Shown: positions 1-8,832, counted from the stretch's first letter. The stretch: 64,000 nt of DNA from an uncultured Erythrobacter sp. (GCF_947502395.1 NZ_CANMZM010000001.1:620001-684000); one strand, 5' to 3'. Made by a program: numbers and translations. Notes: generated from the sequence alone by a model not told the origin.

Positions 1-165
1 AACCACTTGCAGATCAAGGTCAGTCGCCATGACTTTGACACTGCCCCCGTCAGAGGCTTCGATCAGAACATTGGAAAGGATCGGAATGGTGTTGCGGCGC
101 TCAACCACCGATTGAACATGGGAGAGACAACGCAGGAGCGTCGCGCGTTCGATCGTAGCCTTCAT
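1..165 (-). CDS. dnaN: DNA polymerase III beta sliding clamp, N-terminal fragment
   Basis: The minus strand reads 55 codons from an ATG at 165 to the window edge, so the gene is cut by the window. The peptide starts MKATIERATLLRCLSHVQ and continues through VVERRNTIPILSNVLIEA and VMATDLDL. This is the conserved first half of domain 1 of the sliding clamp, including the TIPILSN and TDLD segments. The clamp is a ring-shaped dimer that tethers the replicative polymerase to DNA. No dnaA is visible, and the 164 bp upstream are non-coding, so the gene probably has its own promoter. The reading frame is unambiguous. Confidence 0.93.
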   Translation of the reverse strand, partial: MKATIERATLLRCLSHVQSVVERRNTIPILSNVLIEASDGGSVKVMATDLDLQVV

Positions 166-329
166 CAGCGTAACCTATCGTCTTCGTGTTTCATGGCTTC
201 ACCGAGGCATGGAATCGCCCCTGAAAAAGCCTCTGGTTCGCAAAAACCTTAGCGCGGCTGTCGCAGTGGGCAAGCGTGTAGCCTTCCTAGGGAAGATTCC
301 ATTGGGGATAAGGCACCTTGATCTGTCGC

Positions 330-926
330 TTAAGGCGTTTCTGAAAGCTCGGCGACTACCCGCCGTGATGCTTCGACGCCTACCAATCCAGTGGTATATG
401 CGATCAAAAGCGAAGTGACCTCTTCTTTGCTCTTGCCGCTTTGCTCAATGATCTCATCACGCAATGCGAAAGCGGGTTCGCGCAATTCATCAGGCGGTCG
501 GAACGTGAGCAGGTTGAGCGCATCCAGAGGCATATCGCGCAGGGCCGGAAGAAAGAGATCATCAAATCGGCTCGAGTCGAATTTCAATTCTCTCAGCCGC
601 TGGCGGCCTTCGATCAGCATTTGATCGCCAACGATGCCGAGCGCGAGAATGGCGAGTTGTTCTTGCTCGTCGGTCAGGTGCTCCGCACATTTCCCGACGA
701 TCGGAACCAAGTTGGCCATCATTTCCTTGTCTTCCAGAAATCTTACAGAAGGGTCTGAAAGAGACGTGAGGAATTGCTCGAACAGCACCGCTCTGTATTC
801 GGGTTGCTTTTCAATTTGAGCGCGTCCGCATTCGACTGGGTCATCGATTGGCTGAGCCCATGCAATCGAAGGCAGCGATATCGCAAACGCGACGGACAAA
901 ACTGTTCTCAATCGAATGATCTGCAC
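330..926 (-). CDS. Secreted protein of unknown function, last gene after fabG
   Basis: A 198-residue protein with a clear Sec signal peptide: a basic start, a hydrophobic stretch at residues 8-20 and a likely signal peptidase cut after AWA (about residue 24). The mature part is acidic and mostly helical, with two cysteines and no motif I recognise. Its start lies 5 bp beyond the fabG stop on the same strand, so it is probably co-transcribed with the fatty acid genes. Periplasmic location is inferred from the signal peptide. The function is unknown. Confidence 0.75.
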   Translation of the reverse strand: MQIIRLRTVLSVAFAISLPSIAWAQPIDDPVECGRAQIEKQPEYRAVLFEQFLTSLSDPSVRFLEDKEMMANLVPIVGKCAEHLTDEQEQLAILALGIVGDQMLIEGRQRLRELKFDSSRFDDLFLPALRDMPLDALNLLTFRPPDELREPAFALRDEIIEQSGKSKEEVTSLLIAYTTGLVGVEASRRVVAELSETP

Positions 927-931
927 CGTAG

Positions 932-1696
932 CTACCCCACCATCGCCATACCTCCGTTCACATGCATCGTCTCACCCGTGATGTAGCCGGCCTCGCGGCT
1001 CGCAAGGAATGCACAGGCAGCCCCGATATCACCCCCATCACCCATTTTGCCCATGGGGATCTTGGCGTTGATGGTTTCGGTCTGCTTTTCATCAAGCGCG
1101 GTTGTCATCGCCGTGCGGATAAAACCAGGGGCGACGCAGTTTGCGGTGATCCCGCGTGAAGCGACTTCCTGCGCGAAGCTTTTGGTCATGCCGGTGAGCC
1201 CCGCTTTCGCCGCGCAATAGTTCATCTGACCCGGATTGCCGGTGTGTCCTACCACGCTGGTAATGTTGATGATCCGGCCAAACCGGCCCTTCATCATCGG
1301 CCGAGCAGAGGCGCGCATCAGGCGGAACGCCGCCTCAAGATTTACGCCAACGACAGCGTCCCAATCCTCATCCTTCATTCGCATTGCAAGACCATCGCGA
1401 GTGATGCCAGCGTTGTTCACAAGGATGTCGATCCCGCCAAGAGTATCGAGTGTTGCAGGGATCAATTCCTCGACTTGCACCTTGTCAGAAAGGTTGCAGG
1501 TAATCTCGACATGATCGCCCGCCTCTGGCGAGCCAACTTCCGAAATCAGCTGTTCGCGGAAGGCGCGCAGCTTATCTCCGTTGGAACCCGAAAGCGCAAC
1601 ACGCGCCCCTTGCTTAGCAAGCGCAATCGCAATTGCCGAACCGATCCCACCGCTCGCGCCCGTTACAAGCGCATTCATTCCATCCAATCGAAACAT
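932..1696 (-). CDS. fabG: 3-oxoacyl-ACP reductase
   Basis: A 254-residue short-chain dehydrogenase that would reduce 3-oxoacyl-ACP with NADPH in type II fatty acid elongation. The cofactor loop TGASGGIG is at residues 13-20, NNAG at about 92-95, the catalytic Ser in NITSVVG, and the YCAAK active-site Tyr/Lys follows. The C-terminus ends HVNGGMAMVG, as is typical of FabG. It is slightly longer than the usual 245 residues because of an acidic insert near residue 55. A GAGGAG ribosome site precedes the ATG. fabD lies two genes upstream, which supports FabG over a general SDR. Confidence 0.93.
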   Translation of the reverse strand: MFRLDGMNALVTGASGGIGSAIAIALAKQGARVALSGSNGDKLRAFREQLISEVGSPEAGDHVEITCNLSDKVQVEELIPATLDTLGGIDILVNNAGITRDGLAMRMKDEDWDAVVGVNLEAAFRLMRASARPMMKGRFGRIINITSVVGHTGNPGQMNYCAAKAGLTGMTKSFAQEVASRGITANCVAPGFIRTAMTTALDEKQTETINAKIPMGKMGDGGDIGAACAFLASREAGYITGETMHVNGGMAMVG

Positions 1697-1706
1697 TATC
1701 GGCTCC

Positions 1707-2135
1707 TCACCAATCGAAATAATATATCACAGCGTCTTCGCGCTCGTGCTTGAAACCTTGATAGAGGCCATTGGCCGCATCGTTGTCCGGCTCGGTCCCC
1801 AGCCAAATCTCATCGATCCCCTCGGCATCTGCGCGTTCGAATACCTTTTGCATAAGGCTCCGCGCAATGCCTTTGCGTCGCCAATCGTCTCCTGTGCCGA
1901 TCTCGTCAAGGAAGAGCTCGGTTGGTTTGTCTGGATGCGTGTGGATGACGGCCATCACCATGCCCACGACAATATTGTTATGGATCGCCACGCCCATCCA
2001 ATTGGCTGGGTTAGCCAGATAGCGCTTGAGTCTTGCCGGATCGATCGCGTGATCAAATGTTCCCGGCGCAATGCTCTTCAGCAGATGTGTGTTCGCCGCG
2101 TCAATCCAATGGGTCGAGAGAGTGAGCGTACTCAA
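1707..2135 (-). CDS. GNAT family N-acetyltransferase
   Basis: A 142-residue acetyltransferase of the GNAT fold. The acetyl-CoA pyrophosphate loop is visible as WRRKGIA (about residues 84-90), preceded by the LFLDEIGTGDDW strand, and the C-terminal part ends in the Asn/Tyr GNAT element (DAANGLYQGF). The overall pattern recalls the small AAC(3)-I-like group, but the substrate cannot be read from sequence and resistance should not be assumed. The ATG overlaps the fabD stop by 4 bp and the gene ends 10 bp before fabG, so it is embedded and translationally coupled in the fab operon. Confidence 0.85.
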   Translation of the reverse strand: MSTLTLSTHWIDAANTHLLKSIAPGTFDHAIDPARLKRYLANPANWMGVAIHNNIVVGMVMAVIHTHPDKPTELFLDEIGTGDDWRRKGIARSLMQKVFERADAEGIDEIWLGTEPDNDAANGLYQGFKHEREDAVIYYFDW

Positions 2136-3067
2136 AGCGTGCTCGCGAAACCTTCCAAATCCTCCATTGAGAGAAGGCTGGTGGCCTCCGCTTCGCCTGC
2201 GATCTTGCGGATCATCGGGGAAAGCACTTTGCCACCCAGCTCGACGAAATGCTCAACGCCCTCGGCATGCATTGCTGCGACACTCTCACGCCAGCGAACA
2301 CGCCCAGTGACTTGCTGAACAAGCAGGCTTTGTTCCTCGGCCGGATCGGTGACTTTGGCTGCGGTCACATTGGCATAAAGGGGCAGAGCGAGCGTGCCCG
2401 GTGGCGTTTCAGCCAGGGCCTCGGCCATGCGATCGGCAGCAAGCCGCATTAACGAGCAGTGGAAGGGCGCAGAAACTGGCAGCAGCACGCCGCGCTTGAT
2501 CCCATAATCTTTCACGAGAGCAACGGCGCGTTCAATAGCGCCTTTGTGGCCAGAGATCACAACCTGGCCGGGATCATTGTCATTGGCGACTTCGCACACT
2601 TCACCTTCTGCGGCGGCTTCGGCAAGCGCAGTTGCCTTGGTTATGTCGGCACCTAAAAGAGCCGCCATCGCTCCCTCTCCTACGGGTACCGCTGCTTGCA
2701 TCGCTTGCCCGCGCAGCTTCAGAAGGCGCGCCGTGGTGGCGAGATCAAATGCTCCCACAGCGCAAAGAGCTGTGTATTCACCCAGAGAGTGACCAGCGAC
2801 ACATGAGCCTGTTTCCGCAAGCTTCACACCGAAGTCGTTCTCCAAAACTCGCAAAGTCGCGATCGCATTCGCCATAATCGCAGGCTGCGCATTTTCGGTG
2901 AGGGTCAGCTGATCCTCTGGCCCTTCGGCCATGATCACCGAAAGATTGAGATCCAGCGCCTCATCGACCTCTTCAAACACTTCACGCGCGGCGCTGCTGG
3001 CGGCGGCGAGCTGTGTGCCCATGCCGACTTTTTGACTTCCCTGACCGGGGAAAACAAAAGCTCTCAT
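2132..3067 (-). CDS. fabD: Malonyl CoA-ACP transacylase
   Basis: A 311-residue acyltransferase that loads malonyl groups from CoA onto acyl carrier protein. It opens with FVFPGQGSQ, has the nucleophile elbow GHSLGEY with Ser94, and the catalytic His in APFHCSLM around residue 203. Length matches the family (about 310). An AGGAGG ribosome site precedes the ATG. It is followed by an overlapping GNAT gene and then fabG. An LD-carboxypeptidase gene lies 27 bp upstream on the same strand. Confidence 0.96.
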   Translation of the reverse strand: MRAFVFPGQGSQKVGMGTQLAAASSAAREVFEEVDEALDLNLSVIMAEGPEDQLTLTENAQPAIMANAIATLRVLENDFGVKLAETGSCVAGHSLGEYTALCAVGAFDLATTARLLKLRGQAMQAAVPVGEGAMAALLGADITKATALAEAAAEGEVCEVANDNDPGQVVISGHKGAIERAVALVKDYGIKRGVLLPVSAPFHCSLMRLAADRMAEALAETPPGTLALPLYANVTAAKVTDPAEEQSLLVQQVTGRVRWRESVAAMHAEGVEHFVELGGKVLSPMIRKIAGEAEATSLLSMEDLEGFASTL

Positions 3068-3094
3068 TGAAATTCCTCCTGTTGAGGCGCGCCG

Positions 3095-3925
3095 TTACGA
3101 AGCTGCAGCCGGGCCTGCAAGCCCGAATGGCACAACCCTGTTGGAAGCTGTGTGTCCAATTTCTGCGCGCCCGAGATAGGGTATTCCTGCTCTCGCACAC
3201 CAAAACTTGGCGACCTCTTCCTCGTCTTGCCCAAATGGAATGTCGTTTTCCGGGATGTCGGTCACTGCACCCAGCCTGAGACCCGCAAGTCGCGGCAGAC
3301 TGCCCGCTAGCGCGAAGAACACCCGGTCAATCGCGTACAATTGTTCACTCACCTCCTCGACCATCACGATATGACCAGTCAGGTCTGGCATCATCGGTGT
3401 CTTCGCGAGCATCGCGAGGGTGATAAGATTGAAAGCAGCCGTGGGCGTTGTTCCATCAAGGCTGGGCTCTAGCCCTGAATTGTCACCACTAAGCCATCTG
3501 AGAACTCGGCGAACCGCCTCTGCCCCACGCTCTGATCTGGCGCTAGTCGGCATTGAACCATGGGCGCATTGGCCAATCCCGGCACGATAGAGCGCACCTA
3601 GCAGATAGCCACAATCCGAAAAGCCAACATATGTTTTGGACTTCGCCGAAGCGTTCAAGCGCGAGATCGCCGCCTCCGCAATGCGATTAGAGCCATAGCC
3701 GCCGCGCGCAAACCAAACTGCATCAAAAGCAGGATCATTGGCGCAATCGAGAAAGCCCGTCAGCCGTGTCAGATCATCGCCAGCAAAATGGCCCATTCGC
3801 TCAAAGCACTGATCGTGGAATGTCACCAAGTGATCAGGGAATTCTGCGGCAACCAATTCCTGAAGCGCGGTCGCATGATCGCGGGTGATGGCCCTTGCCG
3901 GTGCACAAATGGCGATATTTGTCAT
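3095..3925 (-). CDS. ldcA: LD-carboxypeptidase (S66/MccF family)
   Basis: A 276-residue cytoplasmic serine peptidase. Family motifs are in order: RGGYGSNRI (74-82), the nucleophile in GFSD (Ser103), HGS (122-124), MVEEV with the catalytic Glu near 190, YAIDR (197-201), and GHTASN with His258. The family removes the terminal D-Ala from murein tetrapeptides during recycling, or in MccF cleaves microcin C7. The gene is divergent from a Mur ligase paralogue with only 55 bp between starts, which favours a murein-recycling role over MccF-type immunity. Some family positions differ (HGSMP in place of the usual HGP). Confidence 0.85.
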   Translation of the reverse strand: MTNIAICAPARAITRDHATALQELVAAEFPDHLVTFHDQCFERMGHFAGDDLTRLTGFLDCANDPAFDAVWFARGGYGSNRIAEAAISRLNASAKSKTYVGFSDCGYLLGALYRAGIGQCAHGSMPTSARSERGAEAVRRVLRWLSGDNSGLEPSLDGTTPTAAFNLITLAMLAKTPMMPDLTGHIVMVEEVSEQLYAIDRVFFALAGSLPRLAGLRLGAVTDIPENDIPFGQDEEEVAKFWCARAGIPYLGRAEIGHTASNRVVPFGLAGPAAAS

Positions 3926-3980
3926 GAAGCCAGCCTAGGGCGCTTGTAACTGACTGTGCAAGCCCATAACCATACGGCCT

Positions 3981-5405
3981 ATGGATGAACCAATGGGTCA
4001 GGTGCGGGAACAACACCCTTTCTTTTTTTGCGGTATCGGTGGTTCGGGCATGCTCCCGCTGGCGCAGCTTGCGCAGGGATTTGGCTATAAAGTGGCCGGG
4101 TCTGACCGCTCCTATGACCAAGGGCGCACGCCGGAGAAGTTCGCTTGGCTCTCCGAAAATGGCTTCACGCTCTTTCCGCAAGACGGAAGCGGGATCACTT
4201 CCGAAAAACAGGTTCTGATTGCCTCAGCGGCTGTCGAAAACACCGTTCCAGAGGTCGCCCGCGCAAAGGAACTTGGCTGCGAACGGATGACCCGCGCCGA
4301 ACTTCTGGCGCAGTTGTTTAACGATGCTGGCTATTCCGTCGCGGTTGGCGGCACATCGGGCAAAAGCACCGTCACCGGCATGATCGCATGGGTATTGGCG
4401 GATTCCAGCCATGACCCTACCGTGATGAACGGCGCGGTGATGAAGAACTTCGTCGATGAGGCCAATCCATTTGCAAGCGCTCGCGTCGGTTCACCGCGCA
4501 TCTTTGTCAGCGAGGTGGACGAAAGCGACGGATCAATCGCCTTGTTCAAACCCACCATCGGCGTGCTTCTAAATGTCAGCCTCGATCACAAATCGATTGA
4601 AGAACTGCGCCAGCTCTTTGGTGATTTCATATTCGAAGCAGGCTGCGCAATCATCAATCTCGACGACGACGAATCACGCAGACTTGCGGGGCGGGCTTCG
4701 CAAAAGGTCACCTTTGGCATTCACGATCAATCTGCCGACATCACGGTTGAGCCGGACTCAATAGAACACGGCCCTTTAAGCATTCGCGCAGTCCTGATCG
4801 ACAATCGCTCAAAAGAGGTGTTTCCACTGGAATTGCCGATGCCGGGTATGCACAACCTTTCCAACGCCTTGGCCGCCATTGCGGCCATGAGCGCGGCGGG
4901 CATTGAAGTTTCAAAGTCCATCTATGCGCTCAGCCGCTTTGAGGGACTTGCACGCCGCTTTGACGTTGTGGGGACAAGCTCCAGCGGCATTAGCGTGATC
5001 GATGACTTTGGCCACAACCCGGAAAAGTGCGCCGCCACATTACGCACTTTGAAAGCAACCAAGGGACGTGTCATCGCCTTCTTCCAGCCGCACGGTTACG
5101 GTCCCTTGCGGCAAATGGGCGATGAGCTTGCGCAGACCTTCGCACGCGAGTTTGGCGAAGGCGACATCACCATCATGTGTGATCCGGTCTATTACGGTGG
5201 CACGGTCGACCGCAGCGAGGGCACCGAGCGGATTATTGGCCTAATTGAGCAGCATGGCGGCTCGGCAGAGCACATTCCCTCACGCGATGCATCCGGCGAT
5301 AGGATCGTGGAGTTAGCTCAGCCCGGTGACAGGATTGTCATTATGGGTGCGCGCGATGACACCTTGAGCAGCTTTGCACGCGGAATATTGGAGCGGCTGA
5401 CGTGA
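3981..5405 (+). CDS. MurC/Mpl-like Mur ligase paralogue
   Basis: A 474-residue Mur ligase with N-terminal UDP-binding GIGGSGM (18-24), ATP loop GTSGKST (124-130), EVDESDG (178-184), and a C-terminal domain with DDFGHNPEK (341-349). The fold and order match MurC and Mpl. The usual loop is GT(H/K)GKTT, the central motif here is NVSLDH rather than NxExDH, and GHNP replaces GHHP, so this is a divergent paralogue and not the housekeeping MurC. Beside an LD-carboxypeptidase, a role in re-attaching recycled murein peptide to UDP-MurNAc (Mpl-like) is reasonable inference. An alternative ATG lies at 3993. Confidence 0.75.
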   Translation: MDEPMGQVREQHPFFFCGIGGSGMLPLAQLAQGFGYKVAGSDRSYDQGRTPEKFAWLSENGFTLFPQDGSGITSEKQVLIASAAVENTVPEVARAKELGCERMTRAELLAQLFNDAGYSVAVGGTSGKSTVTGMIAWVLADSSHDPTVMNGAVMKNFVDEANPFASARVGSPRIFVSEVDESDGSIALFKPTIGVLLNVSLDHKSIEELRQLFGDFIFEAGCAIINLDDDESRRLAGRASQKVTFGIHDQSADITVEPDSIEHGPLSIRAVLIDNRSKEVFPLELPMPGMHNLSNALAAIAAMSAAGIEVSKSIYALSRFEGLARRFDVVGTSSSGISVIDDFGHNPEKCAATLRTLKATKGRVIAFFQPHGYGPLRQMGDELAQTFAREFGEGDITIMCDPVYYGGTVDRSEGTERIIGLIEQHGGSAEHIPSRDASGDRIVELAQPGDRIVIMGARDDTLSSFARGILERLT

Positions 5406-5677
5406 CGATTTATCGCCTCGCGCTGCGGCACATGCAATTGATGCTGTTCGCAACGCTCGCGGCGTTTATGTTCGTCATCACGATTGACAAATGGATGGGG
5501 CATTCGACCTGGGCGTTTGCGGTCGCGGTGTTGATGCTCATCGCATTTAACGCCCGGATTCGTCTGTTTAATTGCCCAAACTGCGGCAAGAACCTGTTTT
5601 TCCGAGGCTCTATCATTGTCCCATGGCCCAATAAGACCTGCGGGAATTGCGGGGCAGACTTGGACGCAGGGGGCTAA
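5402..5677 (+). CDS. Small membrane protein with C-terminal zinc ribbon
   Basis: A 91-residue protein starting with GTG, overlapping the ligase stop by 4 bp (GTGA). Two hydrophobic helices at about residues 12-27 and 36-50 are followed by a treble-clef-like CPNCGKN and CGNCGAD pair, a probable four-cysteine zinc site. The overlap implies translational coupling to the Mur ligase. The function is unknown. Confidence 0.75.
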   Translation: MTIYRLALRHMQLMLFATLAAFMFVITIDKWMGHSTWAFAVAVLMLIAFNARIRLFNCPNCGKNLFFRGSIIVPWPNKTCGNCGADLDAGG

Positions 5678-5685
5678 GACCTAAT

Positions 5686-5772
5686 CGTCATTGCGAGGAG
5701 CCGCAGGCGACGTGGCAATCCAGAGCGGTTTCGCACAGCGCCCTGGATTTCTTCGCTGCGCTCGCAATGACG
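5686..5772. repeat. Palindromic intergenic repeat, GTCATTGCGAG family
   Basis: An imperfect inverted repeat whose ends read CGTCATTGCGAG and CTCGCAATGACG, with inner arms GGCAATCCAG and CTGGATT. A second copy with the same ends lies at 18590-18667. It fills the gap between convergent genes (zinc-ribbon protein and GST) and could fold into a long hairpin acting as a bidirectional terminator. Confidence 0.85.
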
Positions 5773-5780
5773 GTAGGGGG

Positions 5781-6428
5781 TTAGGGCGCGCCCGCTTTTT
5801 CCTTAGCCACTGCGATCTTGTAAGCCTCACGCGAAGTTAGGCGGTCGCGGTACGTTTTAATCGGCTCAGGAATCCGTCCATCAAGGCCTACGGATTTAGC
5901 CAATATCAACGCATAGCCAACGCAAATATCGGCGACGGTGAAGCGATCTGCGCACAGAAACTCACGGCGTTCCAGACGCTGCTCAATCTTCACAAGGCGC
6001 TTTTCAAACCAATTGGCATAGGCGTGGCCTGCATCCTCCCAACCCTTGTGCTTCTCGAACAGAGCAAAACGCATATAGACTGTCTGCGGAAAGGTAATCG
6101 TGGCGTCGGCGTGGTAAGTGTAATCGAGATACTCGCCGTAATCCTTCTGACCTGGAGCAACGATCAGCTGATCCGCGCCGCCCATCACCGCAAGATAATG
6201 CGCAATCGCGCAGCTCTCGGTCATTTGAGTTTCGCCATCGACGAGCATGGGTATCGTGCCTAGCGGATTGGTTTCCAGGTACTCAGGCGCCTTGTGCCTG
6301 GGTGGAAAGGGCAGCATCCGAAGATCAAGCTTAATGCCCGCCTCCTCTGCCGCCCATGTTGCGCGAAGCCCGCGCGAACCTGCGCAGGTGTAGAGGATGG
6401 GCGCGGTATATTGTCCCTCTGGCATCAA
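5781..6428 (-). CDS. Glutathione S-transferase family protein
   Basis: A 215-residue GST. The N-terminal thioredoxin-like domain has LYTCAGSRG at the glutathione-activating position, a cis-Pro loop GTIPMLVDG (about 58-66) and the gamma-glutamyl-binding TESCAI. The C-terminal helical domain contains RFTVADICVGYAL, the N-capping box typical of the fold. The active residue may be the Ser of CAGSRG. The substrate is unknown. The start overlaps the upstream DUF808 stop by 4 bp, so the two are coupled. Confidence 0.88.
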   Translation of the reverse strand: MMPEGQYTAPILYTCAGSRGLRATWAAEEAGIKLDLRMLPFPPRHKAPEYLETNPLGTIPMLVDGETQMTESCAIAHYLAVMGGADQLIVAPGQKDYGEYLDYTYHADATITFPQTVYMRFALFEKHKGWEDAGHAYANWFEKRLVKIEQRLERREFLCADRFTVADICVGYALILAKSVGLDGRIPEPIKTYRDRLTSREAYKIAVAKEKAGAP

Positions 6429-7369
6429 TGGGAGCCCTCATAACCAATCACATTGTGCAATAGGAAGGCAATGGCTGCGCCCAGCGCCAAGCCAATCACT
6501 CCTGAAATCGCAGCATAGGTGATCCAACCGGCAATACCGGATAATGCTCCAGCAACCCCCGCGACCGCATATTCAGCGCCATGCGCAATGTCGTACAGCA
6601 GGTGGAAGCCGACCTCATGCGTGCCGTGGAGAATAATCCCGCCGCCGACCCAGAGCATCGCAATGGTGCCGATGAAAGACAGGGCGATGAGCAGCTTCGG
6701 CATGGCTCGCAACAGGAAGACTCCGAACCGGCGAACGTTCGTGATCTCGCTCTCGCGGAGCATCCTGAGGCCAACGTCGTCCATCTTCACGATCAACGCC
6801 ACCGTTCCATAGACCACAATCGTCACTACAAATGCTACCAATGCCAGCGCTAGGCCGCGCTCCCACCAAGTCGGCAGATCCAGCTCGCTCAAAGTGATAG
6901 CCATGATCTCTGCTGACAGGATCAAATCGGTTCGCACTGCTCCTGCGATGCGCTGTTTCTCGAATGTTGCGGGATCGGTAATTTCATCATCGACGGTTTT
7001 GCCGTGTTTGGCCCCGCCCAACTTCTCCATCACCTTTTCAGCGCCCTCATAACAAAGGAAAGCGCCGCCGAGCATCAGTATCCAGATGATCGCTTGCGGC
7101 AGAAATTCGGATAGAAGTATGGCACCGGGCAGCAGGATGATAAGCTTGTTGGACAAGCTCCCCTTGGTGATCGCCCAGATAATGGGGAGCTCACGTGCCG
7201 GAGACAGCCCCGTCACATAACTTGGCGTCACCGCTGCATCGTCAATGACTACGCCTGCGGTCTTTGATCCAGCTCGCCCGGCGGCCATAGCGATGTCATC
7301 AACAGAGGCCGCAGCCGTGCGAGCGATTACAGCGACATCATCAAGCAGTGCGACTAAGCCTGAAGGCAT
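6425..7369 (-). CDS. DUF808 (YedI-like) inner membrane protein
   Basis: A 314-residue integral membrane protein. The N-terminus has the family signature LVALLDDVAVIARTAA, followed by DDAAVTPSYVTGLSPAREL and WAITKGSLSNK. I count about five or six hydrophobic helices, with a soluble segment around residues 110-145. DUF808/YedI proteins are widespread inner-membrane proteins of unknown function. It precedes the GST gene with a 4 bp overlap. Confidence 0.88.
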   Translation of the reverse strand: MPSGLVALLDDVAVIARTAAASVDDIAMAAGRAGSKTAGVVIDDAAVTPSYVTGLSPARELPIIWAITKGSLSNKLIILLPGAILLSEFLPQAIIWILMLGGAFLCYEGAEKVMEKLGGAKHGKTVDDEITDPATFEKQRIAGAVRTDLILSAEIMAITLSELDLPTWWERGLALALVAFVVTIVVYGTVALIVKMDDVGLRMLRESEITNVRRFGVFLLRAMPKLLIALSFIGTIAMLWVGGGIILHGTHEVGFHLLYDIAHGAEYAVAGVAGALSGIAGWITYAAISGVIGLALGAAIAFLLHNVIGYEGSH

Positions 7370-7478
7370 TTCAATACTCCTGTTCGATTATTGCAATCTC
7401 TCTTGCAAGCCAATCGCGTCAAGCTTTCTGGCCATGTAGCTTGGGGAAATCCTCTCAGCATGCTAATGATCGGCTGCA

Positions 7479-8312
7479 ATGAAGAGTGGATTCAAATTCG
7501 TGCTTATCCCGTTTGCGATTGTTGCTGTGGGGTTGTTTTTGATTGCGAGCCCCGGGCTCGAAACTGAGGGTTGTGCGTGCTTACCGCCTCCTGATGACAA
7601 AGAGATTCGGCGTCTCATAGAAATAGCGGAAAAGGGCGACACCAGCGAGAGCATCAGGGCGACTGGCATGGTCGCTTCAGCTTACGTTGAACGGTCTGAT
7701 GAGCGTAACGCGCAGGTCTGGCGCAAGAAAGCAATGGAGGTGGGCGATCCGCATACTCTATACTGGCTGGCTGACAGAATTGGTTGGAAGGCGAAAGACG
7801 AGCCCGATACAAATCGAAAGATCGAAATGTTGCGAGAGCAACTGTCGCTATTGAAGCAGGCTTTTCCTAACAGGCGAATGTTCGACCCGATTGGCCGAAG
7901 CGTCTACGCAAGTTCCCTCAGAAGCACGCAGGCGACATTAACCGTATTATTGGATGGCGAACAGGTCTGGCTCAAACGAGCGGAGGCCGGCGATCCTATC
8001 GCAGCCTACCATATGGCCCGGTTCTACTTTTATGCAGAACTGGATCAGGACAAGCGAAGTAGATGGGAAGAAATCGCGGGAAAGGCTGGCGATCCAGAAT
8101 TGGCTCATGAGATGGCATGTTGCTGGCGCAAGAGTCAGAAAGACCTTTTGGACGGGGATGCCATCATCGAGAATGCCCGTTCTCGCGAAGACTTGTTGGC
8201 AAGTGTCAGCGATCCTTGGGTGCGATCGGTATTCATGTCCGACCTGGATGCCGCGCAGTTCCAGATAAGGCGAAGGCTGAAAGAACTCAAAGAGTCCGAA
8301 GCCCAACGATAG
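7479..8312 (+). CDS. Membrane-anchored protein with weak Sel1-like repeats
   Basis: A 277-residue protein with an N-terminal hydrophobic segment (residues 5-23) that could be an anchor or uncleaved signal. The rest is helical and soluble. It contains spaced units resembling Sel1/TPR repeats (KAMEVGDPHTLYWLADRIG, RAEAGDPIAAYHMARFYFY, IAGKAGDPELAHEMACCW), each with a GDP turn followed by an A/L-rich helix. Such repeats usually mediate protein contacts. No enzyme motif is visible. It stands alone upstream of the rpsF operon. Confidence 0.7.
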   Translation: MKSGFKFVLIPFAIVAVGLFLIASPGLETEGCACLPPPDDKEIRRLIEIAEKGDTSESIRATGMVASAYVERSDERNAQVWRKKAMEVGDPHTLYWLADRIGWKAKDEPDTNRKIEMLREQLSLLKQAFPNRRMFDPIGRSVYASSLRSTQATLTVLLDGEQVWLKRAEAGDPIAAYHMARFYFYAELDQDKRSRWEEIAGKAGDPELAHEMACCWRKSQKDLLDGDAIIENARSREDLLASVSDPWVRSVFMSDLDAAQFQIRRRLKELKESEAQR

Positions 8313-8466
8313 ATTGGCTCATTTCACGCTATGTAGCTTGCATTCCCCATCAAACTCGTTATGTGCGCGCAACCCTTCTTTCTTAGGAGGGTAGAAGAAA
8401 GCCGGAGGGGCCCTGCAATCCCGCAGACAAGCCAGCGATCGGCATTACAGTGTAAGGACGTGAAGC
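8313..8466 (+). other. Leader region upstream of rpsF
   Basis: 154 bp without a gene. It contains purine/pyrimidine-rich partly complementary segments (CTTCTTTCTTAGGAGGG against TAGAAGAAAG) followed by a CCGG and GGGGCCC tract before the rpsF ribosome site. In other bacteria an S6:S18-binding mRNA structure with an exposed CCG regulates this operon. I cannot confirm that fold by eye. Confidence 0.25.
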
Positions 8467-8832
8467 ATGGCTCTGTATGAGCACATCTTCCTCGCGCGTC
8501 AGGACCTGAGCCAAGCTCAAGTCGACGCGCTGGCGGCCTCGGCGACCGAAATCGTCGAAGCGAACGAAGGTAAGGTCACAAAGACCGAAACTTGGGGCCT
8601 TAAGTCCCTCGCCTACAAAATCGACCGCAATCGCAAGGCGCACTTCGTCATGCTCAACATCGACGCCCCAGGCTCGGTTGTTGAAGAGCTCGAGCGCCAA
8701 ACCCGTATCAATGAAGACGTTATTCGTTACATGACCATCCGTGTTGAAGAGCACGAAGATGGTCCTTCGGTAATGATGCGCAAAAACGAGCGCGATCGTA
8801 AGCGCCGTTCAGACCGTGAGGAGCGCGACTGA
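8467..8832 (+). CDS. rpsF: 30S ribosomal protein S6
   Basis: A 121-residue S6 that binds S18 in the small-subunit platform. It begins [15 protein letters not shown], has the conserved [14 protein letters not shown] strand and ends in a basic [14 protein letters not shown] tail. A GGACGTGAAGC segment precedes the ATG. It is the first gene of rpsF-rpsR-rplI, and its stop overlaps the rpsR start by one base. Confidence 0.98.
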   Translation: MALYEHIFLARQDLSQAQVDALAASATEIVEANEGKVTKTETWGLKSLAYKIDRNRKAHFVMLNIDAPGSVVEELERQTRINEDVIRYMTIRVEEHEDGPSVMMRKNERDRKRRSDREERD

